DNA of 64,000 bases from Euphorbia lathyris (Eukaryota; Streptophyta; Magnoliopsida; Malpighiales; Euphorbiaceae): positions 12,056,001-12,120,000 of the forward strand of contig NC_088917.1 of NCBI RefSeq assembly GCF_963576675.1, read 5' to 3'. Within the stretch, counting starts at the first letter, position 1. Each line of letters opens with the position of its first letter. A program made the position numbers and the translations under genes. A model generated the notes under the pieces. That model ran no database searches. It was given only the letters and a program-made list of their open reading frames with translations, and had not been told where the DNA came from. Shown piece after piece: positions 1 to 10,550 of the stretch.

Positions 1-143
1 AAGGACAGCCTAAGTGGCATGAGTTTTCAGATAAAAACAAAGCACAAGGTTCTTAAAAAAGAACAAAAAATTCTGCTTTAGGTGCCTACACTTCTTCAGG
101 CTCAGCTCAGAAGGCAACTGAGAGTGGAACATAAAAAGCGGTC

Positions 144-434
144 GAACAACGGCCAATTGGTCAAAATGCAGCAAAAAAAGCCGCTAAAGCTAAAACCACT
201 GCCAATATACCTGATGGCTTAGGTTGGGATGAGTTAAAAGTGGATAGAGAGAAACGACAATCATCTCTTGATATTATTGCTCGTGCAGTTCAACAGCGGG
301 AAGTAAACCGTCTTCAGGAAATTCGTGTACAAGATTTCGCAATCCTCGGTAAAGATACCTCGACTATGGATGATGAAGCTCTAGCATATCACCGTAAAAT
401 GTGCCACTATATTAGGACTAAGTATGAATTTTAA
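144..434 (+). pseudogene. Harbinger accessory (ORF1) protein, C-terminal fragment
   Basis: The frame is open from 144 to the TAA at 432-434. It begins with the EQRPIGQNAAK motif that precedes a lysine/alanine-rich linker and then a helical C-terminus (DREKRQSSLDIIARAVQQRE ... YHRKMCHYIRTKYEF). This layout matches the C-terminal NAM-associated region of plant proteins often mis-annotated as glutathione S-transferase T3-like, which are Myb/SANT DNA-binding partners of Harbinger transposases. The N-terminal SANT domain would lie left of the window or in the frame-broken stretch 1-143. In this family the protein helps bring the transposase to the transposon ends and the nucleus; here it is a remnant. 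Confidence 0.65.
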
Positions 435-829
435 TGTTATGTTATGTTTTTATTTTTATTGTGTTATGTTTTTATTTTTATTATGTTATGTGTATTTATT
501 TTTTTTTTTTTTGGTAAGAATGTTATGTGTATTTATTTAATGAAATTTAATTTTTATTATGTTATGTGTATTTATTTAATGAACTTTATAAATAAATAAG
601 TACTTCATTAACAATACTGAAAATACATTGAAAATATTAAAAATAATAACATTGAAAATACTGAAATAACAACATTAAAAATACTAAAAATACATGGCTT
701 GAAAATACTAAAAATAACAACATTAAAAATAATAACATTAAAAATATAAAAATAACAACATTAAAAATACTAAAAATATATGGCTTGAAAATACTAAAAA
801 TAATATTGAAATTACCAATCCCTCCTATT
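435..829. repeat. AT-rich low-complexity stretch with imperfect short repeats
   Basis: 440-600 repeats a TTATGTTATGTGTATTTATTT theme. 605-810 repeats an AACATTAAAAATACTAAAAATA theme, including two copies of a phrase containing ATGGCTTGAAAATACTAAAA (about 693 and 779). There is no coding potential. It lies between the Harbinger accessory gene and the relic on the other strand. Confidence 0.6.
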
Positions 830-1635
830 GATGGGTTAATGGCTTGGCGACAAATTCATAAATTCATAATCGATATCGTCGTCATCATCTTCATAATACT
901 CCATTTTTTCTGAATTAGCATAAACCCGAACAGACTCCTCTGCAAGATATATCTCTTTATATTCCTCTATTGTGGAGGAATAGTCGTTTGAAAGATTTCA
1001 CCAAGGACCATCATTCCAATTTTGACCAATGAGGTAGTTGTTTTTCTGTGCACAAACTTCTTCCAGTCGTCTAGATACGGAACGATGTTCATCCCATTAT
1101 TCACAAACAGAGAATGGATAAGCTTCATAAATCTCATGAAATGAATTAGATTTTGACAACTTTAGAAAGAATATGGCATGAATTTTCCTTTCCGTCGGGC
1201 GCAATGCACGGTATTACCTTATTTTCACACCCATCAAATTGGTGAACATATCTTTCCATGCATCAATAGGCATAAACCATTTTAGGAATGTCTCAACATT
1301 CGCAGGAATATTACCTCCGATGAAAGCGTTACACCATTCTAGCATGCAAAATTCAAACGGAATGTAATGCATATAACATAAGAACCACACATGTGAAGAG
1401 ATCAGACTGGAAATTGGTCATCGACCGGAAGCTTAAAACAAAACATATATGGGAATAAAGGATGAAACATGCCTGGAGTAACAAAAGTATTTCCATGAAA
1501 ACGAACAACATCATATTGATAAGATAACATGTGTTCAGTGCAAGCTGGTCGGTCGATGGTTTCGACAATACTCTGTTCAGGTGGAAAATTAGGGAAATTT
1601 TCATCTGTATTAGTATTAGGGTGAGATGCAGCCAT
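830..1635 (-). pseudogene. Unidentified eroded reading frame on the minus strand
   Basis: Starting from an ATG at 1635 (MAASHPNTNTDENFPNF) a frame stays open for 77 codons. After shifts, further protein-like stretches follow leftwards on the minus strand: one around 1330-1210 (GGNIPANVETFLKWFMPIDA), one around 1190-1100 (ERKIHAIFFLKLSKSNSFHE), and an acidic end near 850-900 (EYYEDDDDDIDYEFM). I do not recognise the family. It may be a second gene of the Harbinger element or a fragment captured by it. Several frame changes and an internal stop mark it as broken. Confidence 0.35.
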
Positions 1636-1761
1636 TTAGGAATTTTTCAGTTGAACCTTCTTTGAATGTAGAAGTAATTGTTCCGAGTGAGTTATAATTT
1701 ATAGATGTAGGATAAATTATTATTCCTTTCCATGATTTCAATGTTTGCATCATTATTCTTT

Positions 1762-1864
1762 GACTTCAAACTCCCCATAATTATTCGTATGACTTCAAAC
1801 TCCCCATGATTGAAAATTTGACTTCAAACTCCCCATGATTCATAATTTGACTTCAAACTCCCCA
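1762..1864 (+). repeat. 29-bp tandem repeat, four copies
   Basis: GACTTCAAACTCCCC starts at 1762, 1791, 1820 and 1849, an exact 29-bp spacing. The unit continues as ATGATT plus an A/T-rich part. The fourth copy runs straight into the transposase reading frame at about 1862, replacing the N-terminal half expected there. Confidence 0.85.
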
Positions 1865-2313
1865 GTTGCATGGAAGGGGCAATATACCCGAGGAGATTAT
1901 GGATATCCAACAATCATGCTTAAAGCAGTCGCTTCAGTTGATCTTTGGATTTGGCATGTATATTTCGGTGTTGTTGGGTCCAATAATGACCTTAATGTTT
2001 TGAGCAGATCCAATTTGTTCCAAGATAATTTAAAAGGAACAGCACCAACGGTTCAGTTTACTGTTAACAACAAATCATATAATATGGACTATTGTCTAAC
2101 TGATGGTATCTATATAGAATGGGCTGCTTTTGTGAAAAGCTTTCCACATGCTAATGACCCGAAACGAATATGTTACAAACAAAGGTATGAGAGCGCACAG
2201 AAAGATGTTGAACGAGCATTCGGGGTACTTCAAGCCCGATTTGCAATAGTACGTGGACCAGCACGTACTTGGCATAAAAAAACTCCACGACACTATGGAT
2301 GCTTGTGTAATAT
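1862..2313 (+). pseudogene. Harbinger DDE transposase, middle part
   Basis: The translation contains the plant Harbinger/HARBI1-like nuclease signature in order: VAWKGQYTRGDYGYPTIMLK, then VASVDLWIWHVYFGVVGSNN (region of the first catalytic acidic residues), VQFTVNNKSYNM, LTDGIYIEWAAFVKS and a QKDVERAFGVLQARFAIVRGP block. Such enzymes cut and rejoin the transposon ends. The N-terminal helix-turn-helix region is missing; the frame emerges from a 29-bp tandem repeat. A small frame change lies near 2280, after RTWHKKTP, so the conserved DACVI stretch is read in another frame. The gene then stops at the target site of the solo LTR (TSD 2309-2313) and resumes at 3725. Confidence 0.8.
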
Positions 2314-3723
2314 TGTTGAAACACCTTTTCCACAAGATTTTGATTTGACAAAATCATCCATGATTAAGAGGCAATTAAATTTAGATGCTTTGATTTAATT
2401 GTACTAATATGTTTGTTCAATATTGAGTGCAAAAATATATAAAGTAAAGACAGGACAAAAGTCAGCATAAGCAAAGCTGAGTGGAAAGCAACTCAGCATG
2501 ACAGAATGGAAGCTGAGTGGAGTGAAACTCAGAAGCAAAACGAAGCTGACTAAAGTTGAGGATTTCTTCAGAAGCGGTTACACAGAACGGAGCTGACCAA
2601 GTATGCACTCAGCTTAGAAGTCGAACATCCGAAGATTACGAAGAAAGCTGAATGTTAGTCAGGACAGCATGAAGAATCCGTTCACTAAAGGACAAAGTCT
2701 GCCAATCTTTTGCACCAATAATTGGAACCTCGAAGACACCTAAAAAACTAATTCCAAGAGTCATGGGACGTTGGATTATTGGAAACAGACAACTGGCACA
2801 AAAAGACAAGCCAGACGCAAGAAGACAAAATTGTCGCCTGAAGAAAACAGTGAAAGGGAATGGCGGAGCAGTCTGAAGACTAACCAGAAATTGTTCCCCT
2901 AAAGAGCCGTTTTGGTGTTAACGGTAACAACAATTCAAAAGATCCAAATCTGCAATTTCCTTCTATAAAAGGACAATGAAGAACCTTGGATCTGCATCGA
3001 AACATCAAAGAAAAATACAAAGAGAGAAAATTCTGAAAGCACTCAAATACAAAAAGATATTACACCCACTTTTCTATTCTCTGTGTAAATGCTAGATTGA
3101 TTGTTGTATAATCATCTAAAGTGTTCCTTAGTATAAAGAGAACAAGTCTGTGATTAATAGGAATATTGAGAGTGTTAAGCTGAGTGATTGGTTGTAAGCA
3201 TTCAGTGGTAGAGAAATCTAGGTGCTGGGTTGTAGCACTTAGTAGGAGTTGAGTAGACGAATAGAGGAAGGTACTCTTGCATATTCATCTGCCTTGTAAT
3301 TGGTTTGTACTCTACCATTAAAGAGCTCAGTATTGGATTCAAAAAGCCCGGAGGACTCTGGGGACTGGACGTAGGCAGAGATGCCGAACCAGGATAAGTG
3401 ATACTGAGTAATCTCTGAACTCTCTTTTATATTGTATGTGTTGTTTACTATATTTACTCAGCATATAAATTGCCTAAGCTGACCTTGAGTAAATAAGTGG
3501 TGCTGAGTTAAGAAGCTGACCTCCAAGAGTGTCAATTCTCAACTCACAAGAAAACAATTTTAGTCAACATCTGACTAAAGCTGTCTTCAAACATATCTCA
3601 CCAAGCTGACTAAAAAGCTGAGTTAATAAACTCTCAAAATAACTTCCAGTCAGCTTAATTAAAACGCGAAAAAGTTATATTAGTTCCTAACCCCCCCTTG
3701 GAACTAATTACCAGGGACCAACA
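2314..3723 (+). mobile_element. Copia-type solo LTR (copy 1) with 5-bp target duplication
   Basis: It starts TGTTGAAAC and ends GGGACCAACA, and is flanked by a perfect AATAT duplication at 2309-2313 and 3724-3728. Removing the LTR and one AATAT rejoins the transposase frame exactly, which fixes both ends. The sequence is typical of a plant copia LTR: a TATAAAA box at 2964-2970 and, at about 3350-3400, the GGACGTAGGC ... GCCGAACCA block, with many AGCTGAGT/CTCAGC words. No primer site or internal gene adjoins it, so it is a solo LTR of 1410 bp. A second copy lies inverted at 23496-24843. Confidence 0.9.
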
Positions 3724-3724
3724 A

Positions 3725-3961
3725 ATATTACATAACATGATTGTTGAAAATGAGAGGCACGCTTACTCAAGAAACTTTCCAACTGAGGAATTTTCTGAGC
3801 CCATAGTTTCTGATGACATTCAACATGACCCTGTTCCGGATTTTGCTGATTATCTCGTAAGGGATTTACAAATCTGCGATAGAAACATGCACGGTCAACT
3901 AAAATTGGATCTAGTTGAGCACATTTGGGAATGTTTCGAAATCACCGACATTACTACTTGA
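3725..3961 (+). pseudogene. Harbinger transposase, C-terminal part
   Basis: After the solo LTR the frame resumes with ILHNMIVENERHAY and ends LKLDLVEHIWECFEI before a stop at 3959-3961. These are the characteristic last segments of plant Harbinger transposases, the LHNMIVE motif and a terminal LI/VEHIWE helix. It is the continuation of the piece ending at 2313. Confidence 0.8.
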
Positions 3962-4423
3962 ACGTCGGAAAATTTTACTCTTTCAATCATGTTTTTCTTT
4001 TAATTTAATGCATTTACCTTGTTCGTTTTTTTTCAAATGTATGTTTCCTTAATGTATTGCACTTTTGTTAATTACTAAAATCGATTAAAATTCGAAGAAA
4101 ATAAATTATATTTACCTATTAATTTTTTAAATCCAATTAAATAAATTATTCAAATTAAATAAATTTATTCGATTAATATTAAATGTTGGTAGATTTTATT
4201 TAATTAATATTAATTCATTAATGAATTTTATTATTATTATAAAATAAGTTAATTGATTAAAAGTAATGAAAATTAAATATTATATGACGTGTGGGATCCA
4301 TGATTGTGACTAACCATTAGAGATGATTTTTTTTGGAGTTGTTTTGTTAAGAGGGTTATTTAGAAATTGGTGAGGTGGAGTGGTTGGAGGATGTGCAACC
4401 CTCCAACCACTAGAGTTGCTTTA

Positions 4424-4756
4424 ATAAATCTAGATCTAACAGTGGATATGATTAAATTTAATCATTAAAGTTAACGTGGACATCGAAGTTGACAACTAAT
4501 TGCCTCACATTGGTTTTTTGCTTGCATCATCTTGGAATCTTTCTTTGGCTCGGCCAGTTACTACCGATGGTAAAAAGCCCATTAAGAAGCCCATTAAGAA
4601 GCTTTGTAGTGTTGAAGTTGCGTTTGTCAAGAGAATAAATAATGAAATTGATGATGCCAAAGTTGCAATTTCAAAATGTGTTGTAGAATATTTTGCTCCT
4701 TCTTCTCTTTTCTATGTTTGTAATAGAAGTTTTGGATCTATTTTCACAAGTCATTA
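4424..4756. other. No recognisable gene
   Basis: Plain AT-rich sequence. The frame from 4500 to 4757 (85 codons, starting with a non-ATG codon) has no motif I recognise and runs into the target site of the next MITE, so I do not call it a gene. Confidence 0.5.
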
Positions 4757-4765
4757 AACTTCATT

Positions 4766-5325
4766 AAAAAAAAAAAAAAATTAAGGTGCAAAAATACTCT
4801 TAACGTTTTGGATCAGGAGCAATTTTACCTCTAATGTTTGTAGCCAAGAGCAACTTTACTCCTAATGTTGATAATTTGGGACAATTTCAAACATTATTAT
4901 AAAACACAAATATTTTTGTTCCTTATTTTACACAAATTTCATATCAATTCGTTCTAAAAAAAGGATTTCATGCTTTTGTAATTTAATAGTAGAATTGAAG
5001 ATTAATATTTATAAATTCGGTGAATTTTTTGAATTTTTTTTTTTGTCTAATTCGTACAAAAGACAGTATTTTTTTTTATTTTTTTCACATCCCAACATAT
5101 ATTTGTGATTTGTTAGTGTTAAAATGACGCACGTGTGAAGTGTAGATGGTAAGATTCATGACCAAGCAGACAGTATGATGAATTATTTCTGAAATTGACC
5201 CAAATTATCAACATTAGGGGTAAAATTGCTCTTGGCTACAAACATTAGGGGTAAAATTGCATCATTTTAAACGTTAGGGATAAAATTGCTCCTGACCCAA
5301 AACGTTAGGGGCATTTTTACACCTT
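4766..5325. mobile_element. Mutator-like MITE with 9-bp target duplication
   Basis: Inverted ends: AAGGTGCAAAAATACTC (from 4783) against the reverse of GGGGCATTTTTACACCTT (to 5325). These are followed on both sides by words of the GGTAAAATTGCTC type (TTTACCTCTAATGTTTGTAG on the left and its mirror on the right). AACTTCATT occurs at 4757-4765 and 5326-5334, a perfect 9-bp duplication as made by Mutator-type transposases. The left end carries an extra A15TT run. No coding capacity. Confidence 0.75.
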
Positions 5326-5334
5326 AACTTCATT

Positions 5335-6037
5335 TTCTTTAAACTTTTCTTTTATTTCTTCATTTTGTTTGAACTTTTATTTTATTTCTATAAAGTTATT
5401 CCTATCAAAATAGTGATGCGGCAGATATATTAAAAATTACTGATTTTTTATTTACTCAATTCAATTAGTTTTACACACCATCTATGAATATAATCTTTTA
5501 TTTTCTATAACTGACATGTGATATGTGATTGTCATGTCGTACATAAAAATAAATCTCTCCCAACGTGAATACCACATTACTATTCCCACTATTTTTTTCC
5601 ATCTGAATTGACCAGAATGATTTTATTAAAATAAAAAAGAAAGTTCAAGAAAATAAAATTTAACGAACTCTGTGAAACAAACCACAAACTTAATGAAACC
5701 TTTGTGAAAAAACCCTCAAACTTAAGTAACCATAGGTGCAATGGAATTTACACACCATTTGACATCTTAATAATTTTTTGTTGTTGCATTTATTTACATA
5801 ATAAATTACACAACACGATTATGACACGATAACTAGTTTCGACACCCAATTAACCTAAGAAACAGAGTCATAAACAGGGAAAAACTAAGCCATAGAAAAT
5901 GCAGAAAACCAAGTATTGACTTAAACTTAGCATAGATCACTTCTTTCTACTGCAAGCAGGCATACATGTCTGTAAAAAGCCAGTGTTTCAAGAGCAAAAT
6001 CAGTAAGCTTGGTATCCAAAAACAATAAACATAACAG
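5335..6037. other. No recognisable gene
   Basis: AT-rich sequence without a frame or repeat that I can name; its right part may be 3' flank of the DOMON gene. Confidence 0.4.
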
Positions 6038-6306
6038 TAAGGGTCAAGCAACAGATCAGTTTAGCCAAAATCGAAATTTAGGTAAGCAGACAGTTCAATT
6101 TAGCCCAAATCAAAATTTATGTATATCAACTCAGTCCCGAAGTCGCCAAAATTGACAAATTAGCCCAAAAGCAATCAGTTTTAATACCTAAAAGTTTGTC
6201 AAATTTGGGTTAATCTATCAAGTTTTAACAATTTCGGGACTGAGTTCATACCGAAACTTCAATTTGGGTTAAACTGACCAACTTCAGGGGGCCATTTTGA
6301 CCCTTA
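6038..6306. mobile_element. Short TIR element (MITE)
   Basis: The ends TAAGGGTCAA (6038) and TTGACCCTTA (6306) are inverted copies. Inside, the phrase about CAGTTTAGCC...AAATCGAAATTT is mirrored by AATTTGGGTTAAACTG, and CAACTCAGTCCCGAA by TTTCGGGACTGAGTT. At 269 bp without coding capacity it fits a non-autonomous DNA transposon. The superfamily is uncertain. Confidence 0.65.
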
Positions 6307-6544
6307 ATTCAAAATAACAGAGAGCAAAACATACTTGCAGCACAAATATATGGTAGGCAAAAACTGATATGATCTTCACTGTGTAAAAAAAATGTATTAA
6401 GTATACAAAACTACACCGTTTCGGGTGATTACTCTTCGAGTTGAGGAGCAAGAAGACCACATTATGCCTGAAAACAGAAAAATTCCAAGCATCCAATACA
6501 AACAAACAAGCCCCCCAATTGTGAAGAGTGGTTAGCTTATATAT

Positions 6545-9262
6545 CTATCTATTAAGAGGTTCTAATTGAACTTCCATTCTTAGAGAGTGTTGTTGCAGAT
6601 CTTTTTGTACAGCAGCCCCTGTTGGACTTAAGAGATCAATTGAATCCTCTTCTTCAAGGTTACCCAACACCCAATTGCTTCTACCGAATACCCTCTCCCT
6701 TCTCCGCGCCTTTTCTCGATATTCGAGATAGATTACAATCAAAACACCCATCAAGAACCAACCAATCAATGCCCAACTATATCCATGGAAGTTTTCGCTT
6801 CCATATCGGTCTTTCAAATGCTTAATTCCACTGAAAAGTGCTGCGATTCCAGCAATCGCAGCACATCGGCCGGTGATCATGTGACTATACTCCCAAAGGA
6901 GCCTCTTTGAGGATACTTCCTCTCCGTTTGGAGGTCTTTTAGGCCTTATGGAAGCATTTATAGGTTGTGCACATGCCAAAAATATTGCAGTAAGACCAAA
7001 TTTAACATGTAATGAACTTAGATAGAAGCCACCGAGTTCCGCTACTGCGAAAAGAAGGCCAAGGAAGACTATTGCTAAACCTGAGTATTGCAGATAAACG
7101 TGGATTTGGTACCAGCCGTCTCCTTTCACGTGTTTGAGGTATCTAGCGGATAGAATTCCACCAGGAAGCAAAATGCCCCAGGCGAGGAACATCATGAACC
7201 CGTGAACAGCTAACACAGGTCGTAAATCTTGCTCAGCTTCCGTAGAACCACGCATAAGTAACACGCGAACAGGCCTACGACTAGTGACAGAATGCATATT
7301 GCTCTCGCTTAGTCGCCCGTCTGTCCATTTACTACCCATTGCCCATATGACCTTTAAAGGACTCGAAGGATCGATGATGTTTTTACAGTCCGGGTCATCA
7401 CTATGACTACATGATGGTTTCAAGGACCGTGTGAACTCGAATGTAATGATGCCATCTTCGGATTTGCATCTTACGTCAGTCAAATTCTCATTAGTTGGGT
7501 GAATACCTGAGGCGTCCATTCCGGTAATCCAATACGAGTATACATGGCCAATGCCATTCTCATCAACCCAGCCAACATATGCATAACTCTTTACCATTCG
7601 AGTTCCGAATCCTATTGCAATATAACCGCTCTTTTTCTCGCCTCGAGCTGCAATAGATATCCTATCTTTTGCCAATGTCCAGAAGAAAGTTACTTGCTGA
7701 TCATCCAAAACAACACTATTATTATACATATCAGATAAACCTCCATCGACAACCTGAATTTTCCACCCCATTTTCGGCTGATACACCGAATGATAATACA
7801 CTAAATCTGGAGTATTCCTATCTGGTTCCCAGACCAAATCAGTCGGACTAGCCAACACGCCCTCAGCTTCAGGCCCTCCGGCATAAATAGTCTCTGTCTT
7901 ATTCCTCAACGTGGAGTTCCCACCGATAAAATCAGATGTTATGTACAATGCAACATCATGTCCAGCCTGCACAGAGAATGTCACTGGCACCCCTCTTTCA
8001 ACTCTCAAAACCGGAGCCTCCTTTTTATTTATGTACAAAACCTTTGTAGGATTAGGCGGATTCGGATAATGCATTGCTAAACCGGAAGTAACAACAAGAG
8101 GAACCTTTGCATCAGCAACAATCAAGTCTTGATCTTCCTTGTTATTTGCATCCAAAGGTCCAAAACAATCGTTTACCTTCTCCGATACATTAAGTCCGAG
8201 ATAACCATAAGCGGAAGATTGCTGAGCTCCATGAAACTGTGGGAGATAGTAAGGGCGAAGAATATCCGGTGGCCTCATTAACCCCAATGCCCAAATCACA
8301 GTCATATTAGCAGTAGCATTCACAGGCACATCATACTTCTTATCCTTCGTGGCCAATGGTCTCCGGTATCTAATAAACGAAACTCCATCCCTCCTATGAC
8401 CATAAATAAACTCTGTATTATTGGTTAATCCAACAGGGTCAAGCCCTTCATATATGGTATCAGGGCAAACACCGTGGGCTGAACCATCCTTGTCGATCGT
8501 ACACTCACTGTATTTGTTGATGAAAAAATCATCAGCAAATGGAATTCCCACCTCCGTGAAACCAGTCACCGCCACATCAGCACCGATCATAATCTCCGTG
8601 CTTGAGTTCGGATTCGCCCACCCAAATGCCATGTAATTCTGAAACCCAGTAATGGCCTCTAATCCTATATCAATAAAACCCTTATCTACACTCAAATTCC
8701 ATCTAACCCTATATCTCTCAGACAATACCTTGCAGTTATCAAGCATCGTCGGCGCCGCAGAAAGACTCCAATTTTTGCTTCCCTGACTAGCAGTATCATT
8801 ATTGGACGGCGATGGGGCCAAACCGGGGATCAATGCAGATTCATTCGTGAGAATTACGTGGCCGAAATCGGAGGCCGTCGGAATATCCCAAACAGAGATA
8901 ACTCGGATCCGATCCCAAGTAATATTATTGCTTAATTGAACTACAAAAGAAGCATTTCTATATGTACCGTTAAGCAATCGATCAGAAATAATAAAGCCAT
9001 TAGTAAGGTTACCAAAATCAAGTCCGATCGCGCCCCACCACCGGACTTCACTTCCTGAAATCATATCAAAATGTGAAACCCTAAAAGAGCAATCGTCGAT
9101 TATAGTCATAACTCCCCGGAGCTGATTTTGGACCATGGTGAATCCGGATTCAAACCCGACGTGTGAACTCGTATTCGTACATGATTTTTCTCCCGGATCC
9201 GCATGGCAAAGGTAGAAGAAGATAAACCCTAACAGAAGAAATAATCGCCTGTCGTGGTACAT
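6545..9262 (-). CDS. DM13-DOMON-cytochrome b561 domain membrane protein (At5g54830-like)
   Basis: This 905-residue intronless frame matches the plant protein family of Arabidopsis At5g54830, which is about the same length. I chose the third in-frame ATG (9262) because it begins a normal signal peptide (MYHDRRLFLLLGFIFFYLCHA); the frame is also open from ATGs at 9328 and 9295. Domains in order: DM13 about 35-145, DOMON about 180-325, a linking beta-rich region 360-510, second DOMON about 520-645, and cytochrome b561 about 680-850. The b561 core has several membrane helices and four likely heme histidines: H687 (LAVHGFM), H721 (YQIHVYL), H752 (SSLHVKF) and H794 (EYSHMIT). Family knowledge suggests transmembrane electron transfer, with ascorbate a likely donor and heme-binding DOMON domains facing the apoplast or lumen; the substrate is unknown. 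Many N-x-S/T sites agree with an extracytosolic N-terminus. The cytosolic tail is basic (EKARRRERVFGR). No lesions seen. Confidence 0.93.
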   Translation of the reverse strand: MYHDRRLFLLLGFIFFYLCHADPGEKSCTNTSSHVGFESGFTMVQNQLRGVMTIIDDCSFRVSHFDMISGSEVRWWGAIGLDFGNLTNGFIISDRLLNGTYRNASFVVQLSNNITWDRIRVISVWDIPTASDFGHVILTNESALIPGLAPSPSNNDTASQGSKNWSLSAAPTMLDNCKVLSERYRVRWNLSVDKGFIDIGLEAITGFQNYMAFGWANPNSSTEIMIGADVAVTGFTEVGIPFADDFFINKYSECTIDKDGSAHGVCPDTIYEGLDPVGLTNNTEFIYGHRRDGVSFIRYRRPLATKDKKYDVPVNATANMTVIWALGLMRPPDILRPYYLPQFHGAQQSSAYGYLGLNVSEKVNDCFGPLDANNKEDQDLIVADAKVPLVVTSGLAMHYPNPPNPTKVLYINKKEAPVLRVERGVPVTFSVQAGHDVALYITSDFIGGNSTLRNKTETIYAGGPEAEGVLASPTDLVWEPDRNTPDLVYYHSVYQPKMGWKIQVVDGGLSDMYNNSVVLDDQQVTFFWTLAKDRISIAARGEKKSGYIAIGFGTRMVKSYAYVGWVDENGIGHVYSYWITGMDASGIHPTNENLTDVRCKSEDGIITFEFTRSLKPSCSHSDDPDCKNIIDPSSPLKVIWAMGSKWTDGRLSESNMHSVTSRRPVRVLLMRGSTEAEQDLRPVLAVHGFMMFLAWGILLPGGILSARYLKHVKGDGWYQIHVYLQYSGLAIVFLGLLFAVAELGGFYLSSLHVKFGLTAIFLACAQPINASIRPKRPPNGEEVSSKRLLWEYSHMITGRCAAIAGIAALFSGIKHLKDRYGSENFHGYSWALIGWFLMGVLIVIYLEYREKARRRERVFGRSNWVLGNLEEEDSIDLLSPTGAAVQKDLQQHSLRMEVQLEPLNR

Positions 9263-9328
9263 GAAGGAAATGAAAAAGGATCCAGATCGGATCATAAAAT
9301 GGTGGGAATAAACAATTGGAATTTCCAA

Positions 9329-9480
9329 TTAGGGCAAAATTGGGGAATTAGAAAGGAAGAAGAAGAAGAAAGCGAGGTGACTCAGTGATAGCAGCGAGTC
9401 GGAGAAAGATTTAGACTTTCCTTTCCTGTTTGAAGAGGGAAGAAGATGGTTGTGGTTTCACACTCCTTTGGTTACACCTA
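9329..9480 (-). promoter_or_regulatory. Probable 5' leader of the DOMON-b561 gene
   Basis: Upstream of the gene the minus strand is pyrimidine-rich (the plus strand reads GAAGAAGAAGAAGAAAGCG near 9357), as is common in plant 5' untranslated leaders. I could not pick a convincing TATA box or start site. Confidence 0.35.
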
Positions 9481-9792
9481 CGCTAACGACTCTTTTTCGT
9501 TAAAATCAAATCAACAAATGTAAGTTTTGTTCTATGTTTTGTTTCCTATGCAAGAAGAAAACATGGTTAGTGGAGATAACAATAAGATAAAAATAGTTAT
9601 TAACTTTTTGAAATAAAGCCTCTCGTGTTAAAGTACAAACATGTTCTTATTATTGTCATTAGGATTGGCAACGGGTACGGATTTTTCAATATTCGATTGA
9701 TATCACACTATTAATCATATTATATATATGCCAATAAGATATTTCCGTTCTTAATACTAACAGCTGAAATCACATGAATCAGTTAAAAGATA

Positions 9793-10107
9793 CCCCTCCA
9801 TTCTTTTTTATATGTCGTTTAAGGTTTTTCATCAAGACCAATGCAATATTAATGAGACTATTAAAATGACTAATGTACTCTTAATACTTTTCTCCTGGAT
9901 CTCTACTTTCTATGCAAAATTTCTCTCTCTTATTAATTTTTATGACTTAATTAAGATAATTTGCATTAATAACTATATCTCTCTCTTACAATAAATAGGG
10001 GCAAATTAGAGAAAGTATTGTAAAAAGTGCATTGATAATACAAAACAACATATAAAAATGAACAAATTCAAAAGTCCAAAACGTCATATAATAAAAAACG
10101 GAGGGAG
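9793..10107. mobile_element. Stowaway-type MITE
   Basis: The ends CCCCTCCATTC (9793) and GAGGGAG (10107) form the CTCCCTCCGT-type inverted terminus of plant Stowaway elements. They continue inwards as TTATATGTCGTTT against the mirror of ACGTCATATAATAAAAAACG. The element is flanked by TA on each side (9791-9792 and 10108-10109), the target site of Tc1/mariner transposases. Confidence 0.8.
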
Positions 10108-10550
10108 TATCTAATATTATACACATTCCTACCTAAGTCTAACATCTTGATTTATGGAACCACAAATGCAGTCATTACGATCATTTTAGGTTGATCTCTA
10201 TATCATTTGAGCTTTCAACAAAATCGGTTCCCAAGAGTTTTATCGATAGACATCCTTTGTGAATACTATTTGTTCTTGTGATATTTCCATTCGGCCATGC
10301 TATTGTTAACGATGTCATTCGACAAACCTCAAGTAATGTATTTTCCTTAAATTCTATCATTAGCCGTCGATCGCCTATTTAATTCAACGGAGAGTGGGGG
10401 GGGGATTCTCCTTTCTAGGGCCCTCATCAGCATTCTCGTGGTCTTCGAAGGGAATAACTCAACCCACAACTAGAAGTAGGCATCTAAATGCTTCTCCCTA
10501 AGCTTCCGTAAGAAAAGTGTTTGATAATGATTCATCCTCTAGTGTTGTAA

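Larger units (their letters stand above)
1..4423 (+). mobile_element. PIF/Harbinger-type DNA transposon, right part, interrupted
   Basis: The block holds the two proteins expected of a plant Harbinger element: the end of the Myb/SANT-like accessory protein (to 434) and a DDE transposase in two pieces (1862-2313 and 3725-3961). The left end lies outside the window. The right end is placed near 4423, where the sequence ends in CCACTAGAGTTGC followed by TTTAA. This resembles the CATCTCTAGTGG-type termini and TTA/TAA target sites of plant Harbinger elements. The end is inferred because the partner terminus is not visible. A solo LTR (2314-3723) sits inside the transposase, so the element is dead. 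Confidence 0.7.

Noticed and set aside
4500..4757. 85-codon frame
   Set aside because: No ATG start, no recognisable motif, and it ends in the target site of a MITE.
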